Notes: generated by a model not told the origin, from the letters alone. DNA of 64,000 bases from an uncultured Porphyromonadaceae bacterium (GCA_900548975.1 URMS01000006.1:62001-126000), one strand, 5' to 3'. Shown: positions 9,106 to 17,517, counted from the stretch's first letter. Numbers and translations are program-made.

Positions 9106-10527
9106 ATGAAAAGCAAATATATATTGTTGACGGGTATGCTGGTTGCCGGGGCCGCTCTTGCCTCCTGCGACGACGACAAGCAGCTGACCCTCAACGCAGA
9201 GGAGGCCAAACTGCTCGAAACCATCACTTTCGACCTCACCGAGGAGCTGCCTCTGCCCGTGGGTATGGACACTACCATATCCTACACATACGGTCCTGCC
9301 GAGGTCGACGATCCGACCGTAGTATTCTCGTCGGACAACGAGGCCGTGGCCACCGTCGATCAGAACGGTACCATCCGTGCCGTCAGCGTCGGCACCGCCA
9401 TCATCTCGGCCCAGACCCCGCTCGGATTCCAGGTGTACAACGCCAACGCCTCGGTGCGTGTCAACGTCATTCCCGAGCTCATCAAAGTGAGCAGCATCGA
9501 TATCACCAACACCACCCCCGCCGGTGAGGACGGTCTTATCTATGTGACCGACGAACTTCAGCTCGCCGCCACCGTCGGTCCTGAAGATGCAACCGACAAG
9601 CGTCTTGTATGGAGCAGCGCCGACGAAAGCATCGCCACCGTCGACCAGACCGGCAAGGTGCTCTGCGTCAAGGAAGGCGAAGCCAAAATCTACGCCACAT
9701 CGACCGACCGCGGCGGTGTGCGCGGCGAATATGCCTTCACCATCAACAAATACATCGCCGCCACCGGCATTTCCATCAAGCCTCTCGACGGTCCGGTATG
9801 CATAAGCTACGGCGCATTCAACCTCGAGGCTACCTACGAGCCCACAGGCGCTACCGTCGGCTCTGTCGTATGGTCGTCCGACAACGAGGCCATCGCTACC
9901 GTTCACCGCGGCACCGTGACACCTCACGGCTTCGGTACCTGCAACATCACCGCTACCTGCGCCGAAAACGGTGCGAGCGCCAACGTACAGATAACAGTAG
10001 AACCCGGTTTCTACGTATGGGATGCCGAGACCGGCTATCCCGGCTGGATCTCCAATAACGAGAAACCCGAAATCATCGACGGCAAATGGCGCCTGACAAT
10101 CAATCCTCCGGCTCCCGGCGGCAAGTGGCGCCGCGACATCAAGATCGACTGCTCGGCCAATAATCCTTTCGAAATGCGCATTAAGGACTATCCCGTATTC
10201 GCCCTGCGCATGACCAAGATCAACGGCGGCAACTCGACCGGCGACTTCGTCGACATCAATCTCGGCAACGCCTCCAACCCCAACCCGAAGAACGGTATCG
10301 ATCTCGGCGACGGCACACAGCTGCTCATCTACAACCTTGCCACACGTCCCAACTATGTGAATGCCTCGCAGCTTCTCTTCCGTGTGTTCCAGGTGAAGAT
10401 AGCCGATATCCCCTACGACGCCATCTCGGTGGACAAACCCTACTATGAGGTATACTGGCTCCGCACCTTCAAGACCGAAGCCGACGCCCAGGAGTTTGCA
10501 CGCGAACAGGTTGCCCGCGGCGAATAA
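9106..10527 (+). CDS. Ig-like (BIG2) surface lipoprotein, probable surface glycan-binding protein
   Basis: A 473-residue lipoprotein (Cys21 in LALASC followed by DDD, an Asp-rich stretch often seen on surface-exposed Bacteroidetes lipoproteins). Three tandem bacterial Ig-like group 2 domains span roughly residues 30-300, each with the recurrent WSSDNEAIATV...G motif (for example VFSSDNEAVATVDQNG, VWSSADESIATVDQTG, VWSSDNEAIATVHRG). The C-terminal 170 residues (from GFYVWDAETGYPGW) form a separate beta-rich module that could bind carbohydrate; I cannot name its family with certainty. It follows SusD, the usual place of a surface glycan-binding protein that holds substrate for the transporter. 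Confidence 0.8.
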   Translation: MKSKYILLTGMLVAGAALASCDDDKQLTLNAEEAKLLETITFDLTEELPLPVGMDTTISYTYGPAEVDDPTVVFSSDNEAVATVDQNGTIRAVSVGTAIISAQTPLGFQVYNANASVRVNVIPELIKVSSIDITNTTPAGEDGLIYVTDELQLAATVGPEDATDKRLVWSSADESIATVDQTGKVLCVKEGEAKIYATSTDRGGVRGEYAFTINKYIAATGISIKPLDGPVCISYGAFNLEATYEPTGATVGSVVWSSDNEAIATVHRGTVTPHGFGTCNITATCAENGASANVQITVEPGFYVWDAETGYPGWISNNEKPEIIDGKWRLTINPPAPGGKWRRDIKIDCSANNPFEMRIKDYPVFALRMTKINGGNSTGDFVDINLGNASNPNPKNGIDLGDGTQLLIYNLATRPNYVNASQLLFRVFQVKIADIPYDAISVDKPYYEVYWLRTFKTEADAQEFAREQVARGE

Positions 10528-10557
10528 TAAGTTTATTTAAGTCGAAAAAGTCAATAA

Positions 10558-10613
10558 AGTTAAGATAATGGTTTCTCCGGAAACCTTATCGTGAAGAAAC
10601 CATTATCTTAACT
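10558..10613 (+). promoter_or_regulatory. Long inverted repeat with an alternative inner hairpin
   Basis: A perfect 19-bp inverted repeat: arms at 10558-10576 (AGTTAAGATAATGGTTTCT) and 10595-10613, with an 18-base loop. A mutually exclusive small hairpin, GGTTTC-TCCG-GAAACC, lies at 10570-10585 and uses the inner part of the left arm. The T-run after the right arm is weak (CTTTTC). It separates the SusCD/surface-protein genes from the enzyme genes and could be a partial terminator, attenuator or mRNA processing site that sets transporter and enzyme levels apart. Confidence 0.6.
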
Positions 10614-10662
10614 CTTTTCAACTTAATACTCTTTCAACACAAACTACACAATCACACAGAAA

Positions 10663-12057
10663 ATGAAAAAGTTTTTTTCGATAATAATGGCCGGTGTGGC
10701 TATGCTCGGTGCAAGCGCATGCTGCGAGATCGAGGACGGTTTCACCGACATCGACAGCTGGGAGCGTCCTCTGCCCACCTACGATGCCAAGGTCTACACC
10801 ATCAGGCATCAGGGTCTGCTTCACTCCGACGAGGATATAGCCTATACCCGCGCGCATCTGGGCCAGCAGCCCTGGAGCGATGCTTACCAGAAACTGCTCA
10901 CCAGCGGATACTGCAATGTCAACTATAAGGCCAGCCCCGTGAAATATCTTGCACGTCTCGATGCCGGCAACTGGGGCGACGGCGGCGGCCGATGGGATGA
11001 CGCCGGCCTGCGCGACGAGTTCTATCCCGGTATCCACAATAACTACACCAATTTCTTCCGCGACTGCGCGGCCGCATATCAGCTCGGCCTCAAATGGCGT
11101 CTTTCCGACGACAACCAGGCTGCCGAGACCGCTATCCAGATAATCAAGGACTGGGCCGAGGTCAACCAGGGCATCCTCCTGGGCCGCAATAAGTGGAAAG
11201 ACGATGTGATCGACTCCAACGAGTATCTGATCATGTTCCAGATACACCAGATTGCCTGCGCCGTCGAACTGGTGCGCAACTACAACAACTGGGGTTCCAC
11301 CGAGGAGTTCACCAAGGCTGTAGCATGGCTCAAGACCTATTTCGCACCCTTCTGCTCGCGTTTCATAGCCATGAACAACACCGACCACTGGTGGATGAAC
11401 TGGGACCTGGCATCGATGACAGCTCTTCTGTCGATAGGCATCGTGGCCGACGACCAGGACATGATCAACGAGGCTATCCTCCACTTCAAGCAGGGCGAAG
11501 GCCCCGGCTGCATAATGCGCAAGGGCGTTATCACCATGGAGGAAGACCCCTCGGGCACAGGCGAGATGCTTGCACAGGGCAACGAAGCCGGCCGCGACCA
11601 GGGTCACAACACCCTCTGCGCCGTAATGGTGGGCACATTCTGCCAGATGGCGCTCAATATCGGCGAGGACCTCTTCGCGTTCGAGAACCACCGCGCCATT
11701 GCGTTCGCCCAGTATGTGGCCAAATACAACATGGTGCGCCCCGAAATCGGCAGCAACTACGACACCGGTTCGCTCACCAGCGCTTCGTTCAAATATGCCG
11801 AGAACACCCTTCCCTTCAAGGAGTACACCTACAACGGCGGCACCATGACAGCCATATCGGCTGCCGGCCGCGGCACGGTGCGCCCCGGATGGGACATCTG
11901 GGCCGGCTACTGCAAGTCGCACGGCGTCAAGGCCACCTACATTCAGGAAATGGCCGACCTCTTCCGCCCCGACGGCGGTGGCGGCCACTACGGCGGCAAC
12001 TCGGGCGGCTTCGATCAGCTTGGCTTCTCGACTCTTATGCATCACCGCGCCGAGTAA
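10663..12057 (+). CDS. Alginate-lyase-superfamily polysaccharide lyase (PL38/PL5-like)
   Basis: A 464-residue secreted or lipid-anchored enzyme (signal peptide with adjacent Cys20-Cys21; the lipobox is imperfect). The body is a helical (alpha/alpha)-toroid of the alginate_lyase type. Conserved-looking stretches are HSDEDIAYTRAHL near the N-terminus, NNTDHWWMNWD near residue 238 and GRDQGHNT near residue 309, which carry the Asn/His residues expected around the uronate-binding active site. The family cleaves beta-1,4-linked uronic acids (alginate or glucuronan) by beta-elimination, leaving an unsaturated end. It heads the enzyme part of the locus. The precise PL family and substrate are inference. 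Confidence 0.72.
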   Translation: MKKFFSIIMAGVAMLGASACCEIEDGFTDIDSWERPLPTYDAKVYTIRHQGLLHSDEDIAYTRAHLGQQPWSDAYQKLLTSGYCNVNYKASPVKYLARLDAGNWGDGGGRWDDAGLRDEFYPGIHNNYTNFFRDCAAAYQLGLKWRLSDDNQAAETAIQIIKDWAEVNQGILLGRNKWKDDVIDSNEYLIMFQIHQIACAVELVRNYNNWGSTEEFTKAVAWLKTYFAPFCSRFIAMNNTDHWWMNWDLASMTALLSIGIVADDQDMINEAILHFKQGEGPGCIMRKGVITMEEDPSGTGEMLAQGNEAGRDQGHNTLCAVMVGTFCQMALNIGEDLFAFENHRAIAFAQYVAKYNMVRPEIGSNYDTGSLTSASFKYAENTLPFKEYTYNGGTMTAISAAGRGTVRPGWDIWAGYCKSHGVKATYIQEMADLFRPDGGGGHYGGNSGGFDQLGFSTLMHHRAE

Positions 12058-12079
12058 TTGAAAAATATTCGCTAACTTT

Positions 12080-12117
12080 ACGGCTCCCGGGCCCCACGTG
12101 CGTCGGGAGCCGTTTCT
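12080..12117 (+). terminator. Intrinsic terminator after the lyase gene
   Basis: ACGGCTCCCG (12080-12089) pairs with CGGGAGCCGT (12104-12113), followed by a T-rich tail. The next gene starts 17 bases later, so read-through must occur or the hairpin must be leaky for the downstream enzymes to be expressed with the locus. Confidence 0.7.
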
Positions 12118-12129
12118 ATAACCCGATCA

Positions 12130-13584
12130 ATGAAACACACCATTGCATCTATACTTGCTCTTAGCGCCGCCATGAGCGCGGCCGCCACCGTGGTCACCTA
12201 TCCGGCAGGCGATGGCGTCGAGACTCTTGCCGATTTCACCGTCGCCGTGCGGCAGGGCGGGGGAGAATGGCTGCCTGTGGCCGTATATCCTGTGAAGGTC
12301 GACGAGGTGCGGGGCACGAAGCACTGCGTAGAGACGGCCTCGATGGCCTATTTCGATTTCGACGGCACTGTCGAGGTGTCGGTGACGTACAATAAGGGAG
12401 CTGTCGACAGCGCCCGCGTGCGGCCTCTTTCCTATAAGATCATGCCTCAGGTGAGCGGCGAGACCCTCACCTTCACACTGTCGCAGCCGTCGAATCTGTC
12501 GGTAGAGGTCAACGGCGACATTTTCCATAATCTGCATCTCTTCGCCAACCCGCTCGACACTCACCGTCCTACAGCCAAAGAGATAAAGAAAGCAGGCCGT
12601 AAAGGCTCTAAACTGCTTTATTACGGCCCCGGCGTGCATCAGTTGCCCGGCGATACGCTGCGCGTGGAGTCGGGGCAGACCGTGTATGTCGACGGCGGTG
12701 CGCGCGTCTACGGCAGTTTCATCGCCGAGGGCGTGAACGACGTACGTTTCTACGGCCGCGGCGAGGTTCACCCCAAGGGCCGCGGTGCGGGTATACATGT
12801 CAACCGTTCGCGCAATATCGATGCCGAAGGTCTTGTCATGACTCAGCTTCCTGTCGGCGGCAGCGATTCGGTTACGGTTACCAACGTCAAGGCTATCAGC
12901 TACTATGGCTGGGGCGACGGCATGAATGTGTTTGCCAGCGACAATGTGCATTACGACCGCGTGTTCTGCCGCAACAGCGACGACTGCAACACTGTCTATG
13001 CCACCCGCAAGGGTTTTGTGGGCGGTTGCCGGAATATAGTCATGGAGAATTCGACTCTGTGGGCCGACGTGGCGCATCCGATAATGATAGGCCTGCACGG
13101 CGTCGCCACCGAGATAGGACCCGACGCTCCCGCCGATACGATTCAGAATCTTCTCTACCGCAATATCGATATTCTCGACCATGCGGAGCGGCAACTCGAC
13201 TATCAGGGCTGCTTCGGCATAAGCTGCGGCGACAACAATGTGGTGCGCGATATCGTGTTCGATAATATCCGGGTGGAGGATTTCCGTCAGGGTCAGCTCT
13301 TTAACATCCGCATATTCTTCAATAAAAAGTACTGCGCCGCACCCGGCACGGTGGTGGAGAACGTGCTGTTCAGAGACATCGACTACCGTGGCCGCAACAG
13401 CGAGCTTTCCATCATTTCCGGCTACGACGACAGCCGCAAGGTATGCGGCATCACTTTCGAAAACCTCACCATCAACGGTGTGAAAATCAGCGATAATATG
13501 CCCGGTAAGCCCGGATGGTACAAAACCGGCGACATGGCCCGCATATATATCGGCGAACACACCGAAAACATAGTATTCAAATGA
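12130..13584 (+). CDS. Right-handed beta-helix glycoside hydrolase, GH28/GH49-like
   Basis: A 484-residue secreted protein (signal peptide 1-19). An N-terminal beta-sandwich-like region precedes a parallel beta-helix (about 150-480) with repeated coil motifs such as GVNDVRFYGRGEV and CGITFENLTINGV. The candidate catalytic ladder is GWGDGMNV (about residue 260) and RNSDDCNTVYATR (about residue 280), placing two acidic clusters where GH28 enzymes have NTD and DD. It also has HPIMIGLHG in place of the GHG loop, so it fits clan GH-N (GH28/GH49) loosely rather than canonical polygalacturonase. It overlaps the next gene by 4 bases, indicating translational coupling with the heparinase-like lyase. 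Confidence 0.7.
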   Translation: MKHTIASILALSAAMSAAATVVTYPAGDGVETLADFTVAVRQGGGEWLPVAVYPVKVDEVRGTKHCVETASMAYFDFDGTVEVSVTYNKGAVDSARVRPLSYKIMPQVSGETLTFTLSQPSNLSVEVNGDIFHNLHLFANPLDTHRPTAKEIKKAGRKGSKLLYYGPGVHQLPGDTLRVESGQTVYVDGGARVYGSFIAEGVNDVRFYGRGEVHPKGRGAGIHVNRSRNIDAEGLVMTQLPVGGSDSVTVTNVKAISYYGWGDGMNVFASDNVHYDRVFCRNSDDCNTVYATRKGFVGGCRNIVMENSTLWADVAHPIMIGLHGVATEIGPDAPADTIQNLLYRNIDILDHAERQLDYQGCFGISCGDNNVVRDIVFDNIRVEDFRQGQLFNIRIFFNKKYCAAPGTVVENVLFRDIDYRGRNSELSIISGYDDSRKVCGITFENLTINGVKISDNMPGKPGWYKTGDMARIYIGEHTENIVFK

Positions 13585-15842
13585 AACGGTTCTTTCTGAC
13601 TCTCACCGCCGCTGCAGTGCTTGCGCTGAGTGCCTGCGCTGCCATAAAGCATCCGTCGCTGCTCTTTACGCCCACGCGTGTCGAGGCGGCCAAAAAGGCA
13701 ATCTCCACCGACACGGCAATGGCCGCCGCATGGCAGAAAATCCTTGCCGAGGCCGATGCCCAGCTTCAGAAGGGCGATGTCCGCAAACTCGAATATCCCG
13801 CCCTGGCCTATCAGATGACGGGCGACAGGAAGTATTCCGATAAAATACGCGAGGTTCTCGGCAAGACCGCCAAGGTGAAGAGCTGGGCCAACAGCGAGAT
13901 GATGGCGCGCACGCCGGCATGGCGAAGCGAGCTGCAGATGGCTCACCGCGCGTTTCAGCTCGCACTGGCCTACGACGCCGTCTATGCCGACATGACACCG
14001 GCCGAGCGCTCCTCCATAGCCCGCGGACTCTATAATCTGGCTGTGGAGCCTCTGCTCGGCGACTGGATAAGCGAGCCGACACGCATACACTCGCTCAACT
14101 CCATGGGCCACAACTGGTGGACCTCGTGCGTGAGCATGGGCGCCATTCTGGGCATGGCCATAGGCAATGAGGTGCCCGAGGCCGCCGTTGCAGCCGAGGC
14201 TGCCGTAGAGGCTTTGCCCGAATGGTTCGATTTCGCCGGCGATGTCATACAGAGCAAGCCCCGTACGTTCGACCGCGACGGCGGCATGTACGAGAGCATC
14301 AACTATGCAAGCTTCGGCATAACCGAGGCGCTGCTCCTGCGCATGGCGTGGCTCAACAGCCACCCCGGCGCCAAGCTCGAGGATATCCCGCAGATGGAGC
14401 AGCTCGCATCGTTCTTCAGCCACGTGGCCTATCCGCGCACCGGCATGCTCTACAGCATTAATTTCGGCGACAGCCACAAGAATGTGACCGGCGAAAGCTC
14501 AATGCTGCTGGCCTATGCCATGGGCGCCGAAGACCCCGCCACACTGTGGTATCTCGAACAGCTCGAACCCGGACAGCACCGCGAGGGCTTCCCGCTGCAC
14601 TTCCCCATGGGCTTTCTCTATACTCCGCGCGGCAAAAGGGCTCCGGCGACCCCCGGGCTGCCGAAGTCGCACCTGTGGTCCGACTTCGGATGGGCTACCA
14701 TGCGCGACAGCTGGGAGCCCGACGCCACCATGCTCGCCGTGAAGAGCGGCGCCACGTGGAATCACAGCCATGCCGATGCCAACTCGCTCATCCTCTTCTA
14801 TAAGGGAGTGGATATAATCAAGGATGCGGGCAACTGCTCCTACGGCAAGCCCGAATACCGCAAGTATTTTTTCCAGAGCGAGGCTCACAATGTGGTGCGC
14901 TTCGACGGCGAGGGTCAGCCCACATTTCAGCAGTACCACGGCACGATGCTGCCCGGCTCGGTGAGCGGCCTTGTAGACGGCGGCGACATAAAGTATGTGC
15001 TCGCCGACGGTACCGGCCCCATGAGCCATGCGCTCAACCGCAACTTCCGCCATTTCCTGTGGATCGGCAATGTCATTTTTGTGGTCGACGACCTCGGCAG
15101 TCACAAGCCGGGCCACTTCGAATGGCTGTGGCATCCGGGCGGCGAGGTGGTGAAGCGCGGCTTCGATCTGCACGTCACCAACGGACAGTCGTCGGTGGCC
15201 ATCCGTCCGCTCTATCCGGCGCCGCTTGCCCCGAGCGGATATGTGCACGATTATCCCGAGAACCTTTACTGGGAAGTGTATCAGGGCCCGACCGAGGATC
15301 TTTCGGGCACCGAGGAGTACTGGAGTTTCCACATGCCTCAGACTGTGGACCGTGTGAAGGCCGTCACAGCCATCATGCTCAAGGACAGCCCCGACCAAAA
15401 GACTCTGCCGCAGATAGAGCGTCGCGAGGGCAAGGACTGGATCGGCCTGCGCGTTACCGATAAGGGCCGCGTTACCGATCTGTATATCAATCAGCTTGCC
15501 GACGGCCGTCTCATGCACATGAATTCGTGGATAGAGGCCGACGGCTGGACCACCGACGCCTATATGTTTGCCGTGTGCTATCCCGAAGGTACGAATCCGG
15601 CCGATGCCCGCGATATTTTCATCGGCCACGGCAGCTCGCTGCGTCGCGGCGACGATGTCCGTTTCTCCTCGCTGTCGAAGCTCAATGTCGTGGCGCACGA
15701 CAGCGGCGACGCTCTCGAGCTTTATGCCGCCGGGCAGCCCCGCATGAAATTCGGCTATAAGTCGCAGGCTCCGAAAGTGACTCTCAACGGTCAGCCGGCC
15801 AAGGCCGTCCGCAAAAACAAACTCCTGACCGTCAAGAACTGA
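13581..15842 (+). CDS. Heparinase II/III-like polysaccharide lyase
   Basis: A 753-residue secreted lipoprotein (lipobox LSAC, Cys19). It has an N-terminal (alpha/alpha) toroid with HNWW (about 176) and YESINYASFG (about 236), then a C-terminal beta-sandwich starting at the family motif WNHSHADANSLILFYKG (about 392). These Tyr and His residues are the usual catalytic pair of the heparinase II/III superfamily (PL12, 15, 17, 21 and relatives), which cleave uronate glycosidic bonds by beta-elimination. The start at 13581 overlaps the previous stop (ATGA). With the toroid lyase and the beta-helix enzyme it forms a three-enzyme set; the unsaturated products would suit the GH88 enzyme at 42362. Confidence 0.85.
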   Translation: MKRFFLTLTAAAVLALSACAAIKHPSLLFTPTRVEAAKKAISTDTAMAAAWQKILAEADAQLQKGDVRKLEYPALAYQMTGDRKYSDKIREVLGKTAKVKSWANSEMMARTPAWRSELQMAHRAFQLALAYDAVYADMTPAERSSIARGLYNLAVEPLLGDWISEPTRIHSLNSMGHNWWTSCVSMGAILGMAIGNEVPEAAVAAEAAVEALPEWFDFAGDVIQSKPRTFDRDGGMYESINYASFGITEALLLRMAWLNSHPGAKLEDIPQMEQLASFFSHVAYPRTGMLYSINFGDSHKNVTGESSMLLAYAMGAEDPATLWYLEQLEPGQHREGFPLHFPMGFLYTPRGKRAPATPGLPKSHLWSDFGWATMRDSWEPDATMLAVKSGATWNHSHADANSLILFYKGVDIIKDAGNCSYGKPEYRKYFFQSEAHNVVRFDGEGQPTFQQYHGTMLPGSVSGLVDGGDIKYVLADGTGPMSHALNRNFRHFLWIGNVIFVVDDLGSHKPGHFEWLWHPGGEVVKRGFDLHVTNGQSSVAIRPLYPAPLAPSGYVHDYPENLYWEVYQGPTEDLSGTEEYWSFHMPQTVDRVKAVTAIMLKDSPDQKTLPQIERREGKDWIGLRVTDKGRVTDLYINQLADGRLMHMNSWIEADGWTTDAYMFAVCYPEGTNPADARDIFIGHGSSLRRGDDVRFSSLSKLNVVAHDSGDALELYAAGQPRMKFGYKSQAPKVTLNGQPAKAVRKNKLLTVKN

Positions 15843-15856
15843 CCCCTCCCCGCAAT

Positions 15857-15904
15857 ACACATCAATGGCGTGCCCGCTCCGAAGCAGACACGCCATTGCC
15901 GTGT
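15857..15904. terminator. Bidirectional terminator between convergent genes
   Basis: CAATGGCGTG (15863-15872) pairs with CACGCCATTG (15889-15898), extended by ACAC/GTGT at the outer ends. It lies between the heparinase-like gene (plus) and the SecB-like gene (minus), and neither side has a long T-run. Confidence 0.5.
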
Positions 15905-15921
15905 GTACCGGCCTTTGAAGT

Positions 15922-16335
15922 TCAGTCGACTTCGAAAGCGGTGGTTATTATCTTGTGGAAGTATACCGGCGGTATCACCAGATCCTTCAAGGGGGTATCG
16001 GCTGCTTTTATGTATATCGCGCCTCTGAGCGAGCCGTAGTTGAGTGAGGCGAACTGTACCAGCGACATGGGGTCGAACAGTATATGGCCGTCTTCGCGGG
16101 TAACTTCTGCGACAGTTTCTTCCGATATCTCGAAATAACTTGTCATTACGGCTTTCATTATTACATCGTTGCCGTTGTTGACGGTAATAGTCATGGTATT
16201 TGCGAGCATGCGGTTTTCCTTGTCGTAGGCGAATCCGAGTTCTGTGCGCAGATTCAGGCTCGAATCGTCGGCAATAGGGCCGTCGGCGAGGACGGCGAAC
16301 TGCTCGAGGTCTATTTTCCGATATTTATACTGCAT
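15922..16335 (-). CDS. SecB-like chaperone of a toxin-antitoxin-chaperone module
   Basis: A 137-residue cytosolic protein with the SecB fold signature. A series of beta strands (LNLRTELGFAYDKENRMLANTMTITV, then VIMKAVMTSYFEIS) is followed by the C-terminal segment GSLRGAIYIKA...LVIPPVYFHKII, which mirrors the SecB LPPINF-type ending. It is the third gene of a minus-strand operon and overlaps the antitoxin gene by 11 bases (start inside the antitoxin's last codons). In toxin-antitoxin-chaperone systems such as HigBA-SecB of Mycobacterium tuberculosis, a dedicated SecB-like protein folds and protects the antitoxin. A general secretion chaperone is less likely given the neighbours. The fold call rests on motif resemblance only. 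Confidence 0.7.
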   Translation of the reverse strand: MQYKYRKIDLEQFAVLADGPIADDSSLNLRTELGFAYDKENRMLANTMTITVNNGNDVIMKAVMTSYFEISEETVAEVTREDGHILFDPMSLVQFASLNYGSLRGAIYIKAADTPLKDLVIPPVYFHKIITTAFEVD

Positions 16336-16756
16336 AGTTCAATGAAAATATGCTTGCGTAGTTGTCGCAAGCAGTTTTGCCACTATAGGTAAGGCTTTTT
16401 GCGGCCATCGATGTTTTGGATATCGGTTGAAACGGCGATTCCAATATCGTTTCATATGGCCTGCTGATGCTGACGATTTCAGTTCCGAGAGCTTCTTCTA
16501 TTTTGTCGATTGTCTCGAGGGTGAGGTTTTCGGTGCCTCGGAGAAGTTTTGCGACGTATGGTGCCGATACGTCCATTTTTTCGGCGAATTGTTTCTGCGA
16601 CATGCCGTTAGTGCGCAGATAGTAGTGGATGGCCAAAGCTACATCCTGCGATTTTTTCAACCATCCCCGGTTCTTACGCCGTTCGCACGCTTTTTCGCGT
16701 GCGATTTTCTCCCGTGGTTGTGCCAGAGCTTTGAGTCTGTCTAAATCTAAATTCAT
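16325..16756 (-). CDS. HTH (XRE-type) antitoxin with C-terminal tail
   Basis: A 143-residue protein. A basic N-terminal segment (KIAREKACERRKNRGW) precedes a Cro/C1-type helix-turn-helix at about residues 40-98 (AIHYYLRTNGMSQKQFAEKMDVSAPYVAKLLRGTENLTLETIDKIEEALG). A tail of about 45 residues lacking obvious fold follows (ISRPYETILESPFQPISK...). Such a tail matches the chaperone-addiction region of SecB-dependent antitoxins, a hydrophobic, aggregation-prone stretch that the chaperone covers. The gene lies 32 bases after the putative toxin and overlaps the SecB-like gene by 11 bases. It would repress its own promoter, and a palindrome at 17443-17456 is a candidate operator. Confidence 0.75.
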   Translation of the reverse strand: MNLDLDRLKALAQPREKIAREKACERRKNRGWLKKSQDVALAIHYYLRTNGMSQKQFAEKMDVSAPYVAKLLRGTENLTLETIDKIEEALGTEIVSISRPYETILESPFQPISKTSMAAKSLTYSGKTACDNYASIFSLNYAV

Positions 16757-16788
16757 GGGTTCTGTGACCTCTGTATGTATATATGTAT

Positions 16789-17364
16789 TTAATTTAATAT
16801 TCCTGAGCTAAGCAGCCATTGGCGTGTGCGCCTGATGTCCTGCAGCACATAGTCTTTTATGCCGGGCGATGACTGGATGGAGTCGTGCAGTTTGATTCCG
16901 GCTCCGGTCACGACATACCGGTTGGGCTGGAGTTTCAGGGCGTAAATCCGTATCATCGACGGCCGTCCGGGCCCGTAGGCTTTCATCGGGGCGAGCTCAT
17001 ATACATCCTCGAACTCCGAACCTCCCAAAAACTGAAACAAACTATCCAGGTCGGGTGTTCTCCCCATTGTGGCATTTGCCGAATATTCTTCCAGACGATC
17101 TTCAAGTTCGATGGCCTCATTGCGCACCTGCCGTACGGCCGATTCGATGGTAGGTATCTTGCTCCATGCGGGGCGGCTGAGATAGTCCTCATTCTCTTTA
17201 AAAAACTGTCGCAGATAGTCCAGATCGTTCAGCCTGTCAAATGCATAGTTATACTCGTTCAGCTTATCGCCGAATTTTATGCTTAGAAGATTGTAATTAT
17301 CCTCAAAAACGGGAACTATCGAAAGTTCTTCCTCCTCGTCGTTTGTATTAACTTTTGAATTCAT
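16789..17364 (-). CDS. Putative toxin of the antitoxin-SecB module
   Basis: A 191-residue protein, first gene of the three-gene minus-strand operon. An acidic N-terminus (NTNDEEEELSIVPVFED) and a helical middle (about 40-110) precede a C-terminal domain PSMIRIYALKLQPNRYVVTGAGIKLHDSIQ...RRTRQWLLSSGIL. This has a beta-strand-rich, basic/aromatic pattern reminiscent of RelE/HigB-like or phage-type toxin domains, but I cannot assign it to a named family. The ATG at 17364 is chosen because the predicted promoter (17394-17425) overlaps the longer frame starting at 17424. Its toxin role is inferred from its position before an HTH antitoxin and a SecB-like chaperone. Confidence 0.6.
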   Translation of the reverse strand: MNSKVNTNDEEEELSIVPVFEDNYNLLSIKFGDKLNEYNYAFDRLNDLDYLRQFFKENEDYLSRPAWSKIPTIESAVRQVRNEAIELEDRLEEYSANATMGRTPDLDSLFQFLGGSEFEDVYELAPMKAYGPGRPSMIRIYALKLQPNRYVVTGAGIKLHDSIQSSPGIKDYVLQDIRRTRQWLLSSGILN

Positions 17365-17393
17365 TTGATAATAGTTGTAGTAATAGTTTGCTG

Positions 17394-17425
17394 CAAAATT
17401 AGTGCACTGAATCGGAATGTGCAAA
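17394..17425 (-). promoter_or_regulatory. Promoter of the toxin-antitoxin-chaperone operon
   Basis: On the minus strand TTTG (17422-17425), a 20-base spacer and TAATTTTG (17394-17401) match the Bacteroidetes consensus exactly. The start would be near 17387, about 23 bases before the ATG at 17364. Confidence 0.7.
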
Positions 17426-17442
17426 TTTTTGGACCATAAAAA

Positions 17443-17456
17443 TAACTCATAAGTTA
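17443..17456. promoter_or_regulatory. Palindrome, candidate autoregulatory operator
   Basis: TAACT-CATA-AGTTA, a short palindrome about 18 bases upstream of the -33 element of the three-gene operon and between it and the divergent FtsB-like gene. It is a plausible site for the HTH antitoxin. Confidence 0.4.
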
Positions 17457-17505
17457 ATTATGGCCGTTTTTTTGTCCGGTGATTGCGATTTCGGCGGGGA
17501 TTTGC

Positions 17506-17513
17506 TAATTTTG
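17506..17513 (+). promoter_or_regulatory. -7 element of the FtsB-like gene
   Basis: TAATTTTG lies only 4 bases before the ATG at 17518, so the transcript would be leaderless or nearly so. The matching -33 position is poor. Confidence 0.4.
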
Positions 17514-17517
17514 CAGT

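Noticed and set aside
17365..17424. Longer start for the putative toxin
   Set aside because: It would place the start codon inside the -33 element of a perfect promoter. The Tyr/Asn-rich extension has no counterpart elsewhere in the protein.
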